In this document: piece by piece, positions 1-10,975 of the stretch
Layout of the letters: each line of letters opens with the position of its first letter
How positions within the stretch are numbered: the first letter of the stretch is position 1
Assembly: GCA_029851415.1 (NCBI GenBank)
Contig: JARUXH010000005.1
Coordinates: 1 to 64,000 of the forward strand
Reading direction: 5' to 3'
Origin: Eretmocerus hayati
Lineage: Eukaryota > Arthropoda > Insecta > Hymenoptera > Aphelinidae
Length of the DNA: 64,000 nucleotides
Notes under the pieces: generated by a model
What the model saw: the letters and a program-made list of their open reading frames with translations, nothing else
What the model was told of the DNA's origin: nothing
The model's database searches: none
Position numbers and translations under genes: made by a program

Positions 1-859
1 AGATATGGCATCTGATGCAAGGATATGGGTGGTGTAGAATTTCCTAGGCGCTTAATCTTGAGTTTGCTCTTCTTCATGAGCAACCGAATATAGTTTCCTG
101 TTGTGTGTCGATTGGAGGGTAAGTTGCGCCCGATGCTCGCGTGTGGTCACTCGAATTGGATATATAAGTAGTTTTGCTACCCCTCGGGTCGCATGCCTCG
201 GCTTTACCACGTCCGCAATGTTTGTTCAACAAGCTTGTTTTTCTCTCTCTGTTTGTCCTGTGGGAGTACATGACGTGCGTGACCCGGTCTTTGTTTCGAG
301 AGGGAGATCCTGACGGTTGAGCATGGTATTACGGGACGTGTTTCTTCTTTAACGAAGTGAGTTTGATTGTTTATTCATCATAGGAAGGATCAGGTTAAGG
401 AGATTGTTTGTAATTTCCGGAAGTATTGATTACTTTTTGAGTTAGTGGAATCGGAGATGGTGCGGTTAGCGAAAGATTGGGGGTAGTGATATTTCGGTAA
501 ATTATGGACAATCGACGGAAAATGTGGAATTTATCGGGTCTTGATGATCGATAGAGTCTGGTAATCATTGGATGACAGAAATAATCGGATCAATCACTTT
601 CTGGGAGAGTGAACAGATATTGGATACGCAAATACGTCAAACCAAATGAATTCGCAATCTGGACTGCCAAATTTAATACCGTTATTCCATTCGGAATCAA
701 TAGGTCATCATTATCTTTCAAAAAATCACTCTTGTGAGATAGCGGCGTAGCTCAGTGTAGATCGGCGTTCTGATATTGACATTGTGGAATAATAATTTCG
801 GCAATAACGGACATCCGAAAGTTCCAAATGATTAATTAATTGAATCATCGCCGCAGTGA
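1..859. other. No gene seen (intergenic or intronic)
   Basis: Unique-looking sequence of mixed composition. Short open frames occur on both strands but have no domain-like composition and no splice framing that I trust. A stretch near 741-775 resembles a tRNA A-box but lacks a B-box and a cloverleaf. Confidence 0.5.
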
Positions 860-974
860 CCCTGGTAGAAATGTGACCAATTTTTTTGTCCACCTATGTA
901 ATATATAGTGACAACGCAATTAGGTTAGACTTGGCCAATTTTTGGCCAGAAAATGCTCACAATTTCTACCAGGG
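860..974. mobile_element. 115-bp MITE with CCCTGGTAGAAAT ends
   Basis: The left end reads CCCTGGTAGAAAT and the right end carries its reverse complement ATTTCTACCAGGG. The flanking dinucleotide is GA on both sides, consistent with a 2-bp target duplication. The interior contains repeated TTGGCCA words. The longer element at 53274-53969 has the same ends and the same internal word, so I place both in one family. There is no coding capacity. The superfamily is not identified. Confidence 0.7.
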
Positions 975-3053
975 GATTGACTTCTGAATCAATTTCTGAA
1001 TGTGATAAATATTAACCTGTCCAGATCCAAAATTAGAGTACACTGAAGTACCATGAAACAGATATGAGTGCGTAGAGAATCCTGGCCGTTGAACCAGAAA
1101 TATTAAAAATTGTGAGGCTGAAAATTACCTGGTTCACCATAATAGAAAGGAATGAAGCCATGTACGAGGCTTTAAAGCTTATAAGAGCTAAGAGCTTCAA
1201 GAATTCTTGATTCTAGCTCACACGCGCGAACTTCGATCGAATCTCTTTGATTATTCATCAGTGAAGCGAGATCAAAGATCCCTTTGATCGACAATGCTCC
1301 TTGGTTTTTACGCTTCGAAGCGTTCCTCAAGAAGTCGTTAGGGAATTTTCCTCTCTAGCGGTTCAGTAAACACGACGTAACAAAAAATTCAAGATTATTT
1401 GAGGCTAGATCATACCACAGAGTTGTTTTTTGTAAATTCCACAGTTTGTACTCTAACTATAGAGCAACAAGTGCGAGGTTCTTCATGAGTTGAAAATTGT
1501 AGCAAACCGTTCACTGTTTTGTTCACTCGAGGGCAACTAGTGATTTCTAATAATTTGAGATAGTTTTTTGTACTGCATCGAAAAAAGTCTAAAAAATTCT
1601 GAAGAGTATCTTTCGTTACGAGGAACATAATAGAACATCGATGGGGTCCAAAAATGGAATCATGAAAGAGAATAATAAAAAACAAGAAAATTCTTAAGTC
1701 ATAATTTTGAAGTATTCGATCAAATTTTTCGTCCCAGGAAGATATTCTGAGGAGAAACGATTTTTTTTTGACACGATTTCAAATGTGACTGTATATCCCA
1801 ACTTTGAGCAAAGATTTTTATGATTCTAGATGTTCAATTCGACAACTCAACAAACATCGCGTAATCCGTCTTGTACGTAAGATTTCTGAATCAAAAGTGT
1901 GAATGCGCGTGTGCAGAAAAGTAAGTACGCACAAGAGTTTGAAGAAGGAATAAAAAAGAAAGTCAGAGGCGCGATGGAGAAAAAAGTCGCTTCAAGACGT
2001 TTTCTGTACTCTTCTCGAATCTTTTCGGTGGCACTCGAGACTCGGCTCAAGCTCCCTCAGCTTTCGAGAAGCACCCGCGCAAAATATCAAAAGAGACCAG
2101 AAAATGCAAAGACTGCAAGTCACAGCTGGGCATTTCTGACGACTATATCGTACTGAAAAGGCTGTATAGAGAGTCAAGGCATCTTAAAGCCCTGGTGGTA
2201 CATCTCAAGATTCTTGCATTCGAAAACGAGAGGTGGGTAGATATATTCACAACAACGCGGGCAGTTCTTCATCATAAAGTGCTTCTCTTTGATTGAGGTT
2301 CTAATTTGGGTCTTGCGGGTACTTGATTCACATCTTCAGCAAGCTTTTACTGGAATTTTTTCAGAGAATTCTAAGTAAAAAAGTGGCAATTGTCAAAGAA
2401 CTAGATTGGAATGATGGTATAAAGATGAAAATTGAAGTAGAGGTTTGTTTTTACTGGAAAGGGGATTGAAAGAAAGAACTTTATGATAAGTGACAAAATG
2501 CTCGAGGTAGGAGTTCCAAGATATTTCGATTTCAAACTCATCAACAATGCTTTATCTCAGAGAACTGGCAACTACTATACAACACTATAGAAAGTTCATA
2601 TCTTCACAGTTATTCGCAAACTTTTAGTGGCAGCATCATAGCGGTCGCAAGGCCAAGGAGGAGATGGCACTGTGTGTAAAAAGTTTGAAAACTCTCATCA
2701 TACTTTCTTTTGCGTCAACATTGAAGAAACTCTTTTAGTGAGGTGCACCTGCCACAGAGGAAAGAATTTGCATTCTGTTGCCCCTCATTTCCTCAATAAA
2801 GACAACTCGCTTATCTGAAGCTCACCAAAATAGTCGCGCAACTTGTTCGAGAAAACTCCTTTGAAATTCTCTTGCAGACACGGTGAATATATTACGCAAA
2901 GTTATGAGGCAATGCTTTGTCGACGAAACAGTTTTAAAGACAATGTATTGATTTGAATAATGAGAGGCGCAAAGTGATTATGTGTTCGATTGGGGAATTT
3001 CAATTTGATATTTATAAAATATTAAATGTATATATTTGTGGAGAAATACTTAC
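975..3053. other. No gene seen
   Basis: AT-rich host-type sequence. Open frames of 60-90 codons lie on both strands around 1410-2177 and overlap each other in antisense, which argues against coding. A GTAAGT word follows a purine-rich stretch near 1918, but no acceptor-framed exon goes with it. Confidence 0.5.
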
Positions 3054-3116
3054 TCTGGAGCAGGATTCCTCCAGCGCTGCGTGCCAGCGCGCGCCATCAG
3101 GCATCAACAGCCCGAC
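3054..3116 (-). CDS. Candidate internal coding exon (63 bp)
   Basis: Read on the minus strand, a pyrimidine-rich tract ending TGTGTTTCAG is followed by 63 GC-rich bases and then GTAAGTATT, a strong donor. The exon is a multiple of three and is open in only one frame. That frame encodes 21 residues, beginning VGLLMPD and ending EESCSR, with the core ARWHAAL. The GC content stands out sharply from the AT-rich surroundings, as for a small internal or alternative exon in a long intron. I do not recognise the protein, and no partner exon was identified in the window. If real, the window's left part lies within a minus-strand host gene. Confidence 0.45.
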
Positions 3117-4521
3117 CTGAAACACATTGAAAAATAACGTCTCATATAAGATTATCATAAAGAATTTTCTGGTCGTGGGAGATTTCTATGATTAGTATGA
3201 GGAGACTTTCTAAATTCGAGTAACCTGGATTTCATCGGCTAACCGGTGGTTTACAACTGACTGTGCTGGTCTCTTATCATGTCCAAGTTGTTAAAGACTC
3301 AACAAATTTTATTAATATGAATCACAATAATGAACGCGCACTGTCTTCTCATTTATGGAACGCACAGAGTGCAAGCAACTGATGCGCGCGCACCGGATGC
3401 AGGAGCCAATGACTCAAGCGATGTATAGAAGACATTGTTGACTCAACGGACGTATTTATATTGCATGAATATAGTGGCATTATGATGAGAGGTTCGCTTA
3501 TTAATCATGTCCATGAACTTGCTCCCAATTGGCAGAAAATTCAACTTCAGTGATGCCGTGATATTCATTATGGAGGATTGCCGATATCCGAAAAGTATGT
3601 TGTTCTCTGCAGTATGTTAGAAGCGAAATACATTTTCATCAGATTTACAAGAGGTTGAAATGTTTCTGGCGTGAATATATTTCAACGCCTGATCCATTTT
3701 TCATGCACATTTTTCATTGTTCTTCGTACACCTCACTCGAGCATTGCTATTTTCTTTTTGTCTAGCAATATCACCACTCCCTATCTCTTTCCTCTTCAAT
3801 CTCTGTCTGTTGGCATTCCATTCAATCGCACTTTTTCCATTTCTTTTTCTCCACAATACCATATTCCACAGCAATTTCTACGACAGATCTGTACGCTGGA
3901 ATATCCGCTTTTCCTGTCTTGTTGACAAGGACAAGGATACACAGTCTTCACATATCGACAGAGTTTCCAAGGTACTTTCTACATTTCCAACAATATACTG
4001 AACACAAACGTTTCAGCAAGCATTGGTTGCAAGAATTAGGAACATTCTCAATTTACGATAAACGTTTTTCTTATTCTTTTATCTGAACCCTGAGGGATAA
4101 CGGTTACAGATAGACTGAGAAGCAAATAAGTGAGTATCGGATTGTTCAAAGAAGTATCCAGAGACGTAGAAGATGATGCAAGAAAAGTCAGTCAAGTCAG
4201 AACCGCAACCTAGGAATCAAGATTCACCTCCAAACTGTAAAAGCATTGTTTATCGATGTTCATCGCGTGAGATCCGTTCTCATGGGAAGTCTACAGGATA
4301 CGATATTGGATTCGGAATGAATCATGAAAAGGAGCATTCTACAAAAGTTTCAGTAAAATGGCTCTATTGGTTTTTCCTGGTGAGTTGAGATCTGAAACTG
4401 ATTCAAACCTCTATGCCCATCAATGCAAGAATCGACGATGTTGAATTGCCCAGTTACTGAATGTGACATAAGGTAAAAGTGCCTTATATGCCCCTACTAC
4501 TCTTGTTTTGTTCATCCATAA
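3117..4521. other. No gene seen
   Basis: Contains a pyrimidine-rich stretch (about 3690-3900) that gives overlapping Ser/Phe/Leu-rich open frames in two registers, typical of low-complexity DNA rather than coding sequence. A 71-codon frame at 4173-4388 has no recognisable domain. Confidence 0.5.
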
Positions 4522-5529
4522 ACTGTAAAAACTTGGTTGACTTCCAACCAAATTGCCCAACCAGTGGTCGAAAATTCAACCATTTGGTTGAAAATTCAAC
4601 CACTGGTTATTAGATGCCAAATTCAACCAGCTGGTTGACTTTTTTCCCACAACGAATATATAAGGATGAATGCGGCGCCCACGATATTCATCGATGGTGG
4701 TCTCCGGTTGACATTTTTGATTCGGAAAAACAAGTTTCGTCATTTTTTTTCACAAACAAAGAGGGATAAACATTAGCCCCGGTCCCGTATGGACGACAAA
4801 GCGGGTTGCCTGTCCTGCAGGAGTCGAATACACGTCGTAAGGCTGGAGGGATGGATAGATGGACGGATGGGGTGGGAGGGTAGATGGGATGGATGGAATG
4901 GAACGGAACGTAACGGAACGGAATGAAACGGTATAGGATAGAACGGAATAGAATGCAAGGGGATGGAGGTGTGGAATGGAACGGAACGGAACGGACCGGA
5001 ATGGAACGGAATGGAACGGAGTATAATTGGAGTGGAAAAAAGATCCGGCCCATTCCGTTCAATTCCACTCCGTTCCGTACCATTGCACTCCGCTCCATTC
5101 CGTCCGATTCCGGTCCGTTCCATTACGTTACTTTCAATCCTGTTCCGTTCCGTTCCATTCCATTGAGTTCCATTCCATCCATCCATCCTGTCTACTCCCC
5201 CCCATCCCTCCATCTATCCATCCCTCCATCTATCCATCCCTCTAGCCTTACGACGTGTATTCGACTCCTGCAGGACAGGCATTTCTGTATATATACAGAA
5301 ATGATGAATGTTCAACCGTGATGACTGGTGCTTATCACGCTTTTTTTAAATTTAACTGGTGCAAAAACTGTGATGAGACTTTTTAAATCTAATAATGTTC
5401 CCATATTGGGTCCTCCATTTATCCACTTCCCGAGCCGCACGTTCAGTCATATGGCGTCGGAATCAACCACTGGTTGAGGGAAAAACCTCAACCAATTGGT
5501 TGAAGTTTTTGCCACGGATTTTTTACAGT
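4522..5529. mobile_element. Non-autonomous element with ACTGTAAAAA ends
   Basis: The left end reads ACTGTAAAAA (4522) and the right end carries TTTTTACAGT (ending 5529). Near both ends there are several AACCANNTGGTT-type palindromic words, for example AACCAACTGG-like and CAACCAATTGGTTGA segments. The middle is a large inverted repeat (4808-5280) built on GGAACGGAAT-type simple sequence. I could not identify a target duplication and there is no transposase, so this is a deleted or foldback-type derivative of unknown superfamily. Confidence 0.55.
4808..5280. repeat. Inner inverted repeat with purine/pyrimidine arms
   Basis: The left arm begins GCCTGTCCTGCAGGAGTC and the right arm ends with its complement. 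About 55 bp at the outer ends match almost perfectly, including the stretch around ACACGTCGTAAGGCT. The arms continue into GGATGGAT and GGAACGGA simple repeats on the left and TCCATCCAT and TTCCGTTCC on the right, meeting near 5044. Long open frames here on both strands simply translate the simple repeat. Confidence 0.8.
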
Positions 5530-7787
5530 GTAGTTTTGGTGACATTTTTCAACATATCTCAACTCATTCCAAAGCTTGTTTCAAGATCTTTGAAATGAGC
5601 TGAAATAAGTTTAGTTTCAACAAATTGGAGACAAGCTATCCCTATTCTCGCAAAAAAGGATTCTTTCTTGCGATCAGAAGAGTGTGTTCCTACTAATTTG
5701 CCCCCACGTGGAAAAGAGGCCTATTTCCATGAGATTATACAGGTTTTTTGTGAAAGCAGGATATTTCGGCTCCCACTCCTCCAAATAAGATGTAATTCAG
5801 CTCATGCTGCAGGTTTTTCATCCTCTTTCGAATTTTTAGAGTGAAATTGATGGATTTTGATGGAGTGAAGAACGAGTTTGGAAAAAGACTATAGAGGCAA
5901 ATGAGGAACACTGTACTTTTTCCAGTAACATGAGCGTAGGATCGGCTAAAATCGAACTTGCAAAAAGTATTCTCAAGTTAGGGCTGCAACAAAGAAAATG
6001 AGCTAAGGTACGTTGAAATTGATCACATCAGTTTTGTGTGACATGGCTTCTAGTGCCCAACAAAAAAGAAGTTGAAAGTGCCGAAAAACACTTCTTTTGT
6101 TCCAAGAAATGCACGAGTCACTCAGGATCGGTCCGAAACTACCATTCTTCATATTTTAACGCAACAAACATGATAAAAATGCGCGGCAGGGTCTGCGGGT
6201 GCGTACATGCCAGAATTTGAGTGCGGGCATAATTGGGGCAAATTAGGCACTCCCACCTCGTGTGTTTGACAAAAGTCTTAGCCTCATTATGTGTCTAATA
6301 TGAATCAAGGTTCGAATTAAACGTTGGTGTGATTTGAAACTTGTTGGGACACACTGTTTCGCCCCAGTCTCTTTGGAGGGTTCTTTGGTTGGACGATAGA
6401 GAGACTTGTCTGAGACAGTTCTACAAAAAGTTGCCGGGGTGGTGGGGGGGGGGGCAAAAGTCAATCTTGTGATCAATTCTTTTTGAATGTTTGTGAAGGT
6501 TCTACTTGACAAATAGTATCTACAATACTTTCGCGTCAGCCTTCCTTTAGTTTATGGGATTCAAAGCCAAAATACATTAGAATAAAATATGACATCAATA
6601 TCTGAATCTTCTTTGATAAACCTTTCAATAATCTTAAGCACTGGAAACTCTCAAAACTCAGTATGCTTTCCCAAATGAGCCTCACTAGCTCAACGCCAGT
6701 TTTCCTTCTTTAAAAAGAACAGAAACAGTGAAACACGTGTATGATCGGCGCATATCATGAATACCAAATACGAAATGGACACATGTTGTTATCCTCTTGG
6801 CATCATGTGAAACAAATTGGAGCAAGTCGGCGCACCCTGTTCTTTCTCAGCTGGCTATCTAACGGGTCCCCATTCTCCACAATGTCTTGCAAACGACCAG
6901 CTCAGATCAGCACACGACAATAGAGAATATCGTCACGAATCTGCATCAAGTTTGTATACACGTACTACATAGGCATCACATAGTGACAGTGTGTCCCTCT
7001 TAATCGACCCCTCCCAAATACAACTGCATTTCAGAGTATAAAATCCGTTGTTGCAACGGTCTCGCTTAAAGTCACGTGCTTCGCGTCACTGACACGTGAT
7101 ACGTACGAGTTGTGCCAATACTCCAACCAAAGGCAATGTTCTCTCTCTCTATATATATAGATATGGAGCTTGCGCGTGTGCAAGGGGCAAAACCAGAATA
7201 GGTACTTCTATACTGTATATACTTCATTGGTTATGCGCGAGCTGTTCGCAGGACGTTTCATCTATCTATATAGCGTTCCTTTTGCCATGGATTACGCGAG
7301 CTGGTATTACCAATGTGTGTTAGTGCAAAATTCTAGTGTACATGTGTGTAATTTTTGAGAATGTGTGTGTAAAATAGAAGGAATAGAGGTTGCACATGGG
7401 TGTATAGGAGAAGAAAGAACAAGTCGGAAAGAGTGCTTCGGAGGTCCGAAGTGATTCAGAGCTTGTACGTATCGACACTCACACCAGCTGCGGCTCCCTT
7501 TTGATGAAAAATGCTTTGCTCAGAGAGTTGGTTTTTCGTAGGTTTTCAAGATTTGTAGCAACTTATGTGTGTGTAGTAGTCGGCCGATGAAGAATTCTGA
7601 TACTTGATGTTTGAGTCTTTGGATACGGATTTCAGAAGGTTGATAACAGGCCTCGTTAGAAATTTTTTGATTAAGGTGCTTCTAGCGCAGAATAAGTAGT
7701 AGCAATAAGAGATATGAGTTATGTCGTTGGAATAATTTCTGAACCTAAACTATCAGGAAAGTGAGCTTTAATCATTAGTGGGATGAT
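5530..7787. other. No gene seen
   Basis: Mixed host-type sequence. A poly-G tract lies at about 6444-6454 and a short TA/CT-rich tract at 7141-7163. Open frames of 60-90 codons show no conserved motif. Confidence 0.5.
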
Positions 7788-7946
7788 CTATGCAACATAT
7801 TCCTGGGGAGATTTCATCAGTGTCAAACTCGGTCTCGGCAATGGTAAGTTTGATGACCATGACCACAACCGTCATGGTCATCAAACTTACCATTGCCGAG
7901 ACCGAGTTTGACACTGATGAAATCTCCCCAGGAATATGTTGCATAG
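7788..7946. repeat. Perfect 76-bp inverted repeat, 7-nt loop
   Basis: Positions 7788-7863 are the exact reverse complement of 7871-7946; the loop is CACAACC. Read on the plus strand, the right arm is an open frame containing AETEFDTDEISPG, ending in ATAGGAAG followed by GTGAAA, a plausible splice donor. The left arm would then be an inverted copy of an exon end. A perfect arm pair of this length is unusual for neutral DNA. It could be a young inverted duplication, a hairpin-RNA source or a library/assembly artefact. Confidence 0.9.
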
Positions 7947-10679
7947 GAAGGTGAAAAATATAGGTCTCTTGAAAAATTTTCACAGGTGAATCACAACAAG
8001 AAGAAACCCTGAATAATATGGTCAGGATTGGCTTCCTACGAATGTTATCAGATCTTATGTATAATTCCATTTAGAAGTTTTTCAAAGAATTTGGAGAATT
8101 TATATTCGACTTTTTGTTGAAAAATAGCCGGAGCTATCCCACTCGGATCAAGCTTATTCGATGGAATATTCTGTCAGTCTATTGCAGAAAATGCCATGTC
8201 AGCCCCGATGCATCGACAGTTTTGTGATGCTTCTTTCAACCATCCGTCCGATGACATTGATTGATGCATTTGAAAGTTTTTTAGCAGAATTCTAGTCTAA
8301 TGAAAATGGTTGGTGCAGGATAAAAAAATGTATCCATTGAGACAGTTTCAGCATAAATCTGAATCATTAACTACGAATCGGGTTTCTGATGTTTGTGATG
8401 AATTTGCATCAAAATTGAATTCAATTATTATGTTATCGGTTTTGGACTTCACTCAATTCAGACAATAAGGTTTGGATATAACCTGCATCGTCTTTCATAT
8501 ATAAATTGAATTCTCGGAGTTCCTAAGTACATCTTCATAAATCCCTCATAGGCTTCAATCATTGTAGGAAATGGAATATGTATTGTATCATACTGTCGCA
8601 TGCAATCGATGAGAGAATTTTTTCATCTCCAAGGGACAATTTGAGGAAGATATTTGGGCTCCACAGAAACGACCGTATACGAATAACGGATTTCGATCAA
8701 AAAAAGCTTGAAATGTGTCGCAATAGTGAGTCTTGAATTGAAATAATGAAAAATAATCTGATTTAATACAGTGAACTATACACCCACAGGACTTGTTAGA
8801 TCTGAAAATAAACTGGAGCTTACATTATTCCAAGCTCAATAAGCTATAACGCTTCAGAATTTCTACACTACTCGGCCCATATCTATTATTTTGCGGTATC
8901 AATTTTATGCGCATGGAAAAATTGTATCCACTGCATGCATTTATAATTACCTGGACCTAACTCTTGAGGCTTTAATTCACATGGTAAGACTCAAGGATCT
9001 CATAAGCACCTCACTCTCAAGATTTTACATCAATATCTGATCAAAATTATCTGATGTCAACGATGATGTGCACTTCCACAATATTGTGCGAGAGTCTCGA
9101 ATTGTCTATGACATGGATTAGGTACATTTATCCGGCAAGAAAGTCTTCGATACCCTGGCACACAAAATCAATAAATCCACAACTTCATCAACTCGAAATG
9201 ATTTCGATTATACTTTTAACCTTACTCTGCAACCACGAAATTCACCATGCACTTAATTTTCTCACGAGCACGCTTCGGTGCTCCATATTTTTACTCAAAA
9301 TTACCACGCTCCAGAGGATCTCCTGAATCTGAGCACAAGGATGAACCCGTAAAGGTATTCCAGTTCAAGTATTTATACCATGGTAGGATTGGAGAGGTTC
9401 ACGATAGGTATATTCGTTGTGAAATTAACGGAGCACCGAGCTCGTCTCACGCTCTGTCTCCCGCGGGAGTAATGAGCGTCGCACCGTCGTCGTCGTCGGT
9501 TGGTGTGAATAAACCGAAGCCCGACTTACTCTCGACGGAGGTGCTTGCGCGTTATGTTTATCCATATATATATACTCTTCCTTTCCTCTCACATTCTCCT
9601 ATCATAATTGTAGTTCCTCCTTATTCCTCATTGTCGTCGTCGTCTTTGCAAAATGTACACGAAACACGATATATACGAGTTATCTTGATCTTTTTTTCAT
9701 CGTCGTTCACCTGGTTCATCTATGCCAAGGTGTCTTACACTTACATACATGATCTTCTTCCGCGTGTTAATTATCCTCTCATTTGCTCTTGAGCTCGTCT
9801 AAAGATTTGCATGAATGGCATCGAATGACTGGGCATTTTCAGCCGAGATTATAAACACTGATCAAGACGTTATTCCTGCTATGGTGTTGCATGAGGTGTA
9901 AGAGAACGATAGAAGAGAGGTGAAGATTGCACTGCACATTTTATGAACATCAGTTTCTTTCCTGATTTGTGTATCTTCTTATGCTAGTTTTCTAGAGCAA
10001 TTATTCCACTCCACGAATGGTCACTATTGTGGTTGAAAGACCATCAATCTCGCCATCAAAAAATTTCAGAGATGGACCGGTGGAAGAAAAAGAGTCCTCC
10101 ATGGAAGACCCAACAATGTACAATGGACATAATTCGTCAAGAGCACAAACTTGAGCACGAACTGGTCCTTGGATTGGGTTGCGAATTATGAACACAAGCG
10201 TGCTCATACTTTTCAGTTCTTATCTTACCAAAGTGTTACAGTTTGAAGATTACGATCACTAAAGTTGGAGAATCAAGAAAATGTTCATGACTTAGAAATG
10301 TGGCAGATTTTGTGGGAAAAGTATCTGGCATGTTTACTGCAACAGGTCCCACCGTTGGTTAACACCTGCGATTCCACATTTTTCTATTAATTGACTTGCA
10401 TTCGCTCAAAGAATATTTCCAATAAAAATCTATCGCGGTGATTTATTTTGCTAAAAATGTAACAACCAGACATTAAAATATCAACTTAATACAGACTAGC
10501 TTTATTGCTTCTCTCGTAATTGCTCTGAATAAGTCAGAAGCTCCTGAAATTATTTTGTAGCTCAAGAGTGGTACTTGTAAACTGATGGGTGATGACCGAC
10601 TGATGGTATCGGAAAGAGATTTCTTATAAAGTTCGTCCAGATAACGTTTTGTTGAACTCAAGCCGCTAAAAGTTATAAC
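7947..10679. other. No gene seen
   Basis: Mixed AT-rich sequence. A GC-richer patch at about 9420-9545 with TCG-rich simple sequence is followed by a TATATATATA tract near 9565, and it could be promoter or 5' UTR. A 181-codon plus frame (9247-9792) and a 68-codon minus frame (10001-10207) show no recognisable domain, so I do not call them genes. Confidence 0.45.
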
Positions 10680-10975
10680 CACCACCCATCACATCATCTA
10701 GCCACCCATTTGTCAACTTGTCTACCTAACCACCCAACCATAAACCTACCAACCTACCGAATCTCCCGCGCCTCCACCCATGACCCACTTTGCCACGGAT
10801 TATATTTATTTTAGCCAGCCCAGCCCAGTTTAGCCTGGTTCAGATGGCTCCAGACAGACCATTCCAAACCATTTCAGGCTGTCCTAGATCGTACCGGACT
10901 GTCCCAGATCATCCCAGACCATACCAAAACGTCCCAGATCGTACCAGACCGTTATCCATCCACTAACCAATCCAC
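10680..10975. repeat. Cryptic C-rich minisatellite patches
   Basis: Two degenerate simple-repeat tracts are adjacent. About 10680-10790 iterates CCACCCA/CTACC words. About 10850-10955 iterates a roughly 10-bp CCCAGACCGT-like word (variants CCCAGATCGT, ACCAGACCGT). Neither has a sharp boundary or coding capacity. Confidence 0.6.

Noticed and set aside
741..800. tRNA-like A-box (GTAGCTCAGTGTAG)
   Set aside because: No B-box at the right distance and no acceptor-stem or cloverleaf pairing; at most a remnant of a tRNA-derived repeat.
4688..5321. Overlapping open frames of 130-146 codons on both strands
   Set aside because: They translate simple GGAACGGA/TTCCGTTCC repeat within a hairpin; composition is purely low-complexity.
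9247..9792. 181-codon plus-strand frame
   Set aside because: Ser/Tyr/Pro-rich low-complexity content, no domain, and it spans TCG and TATATA simple repeats.
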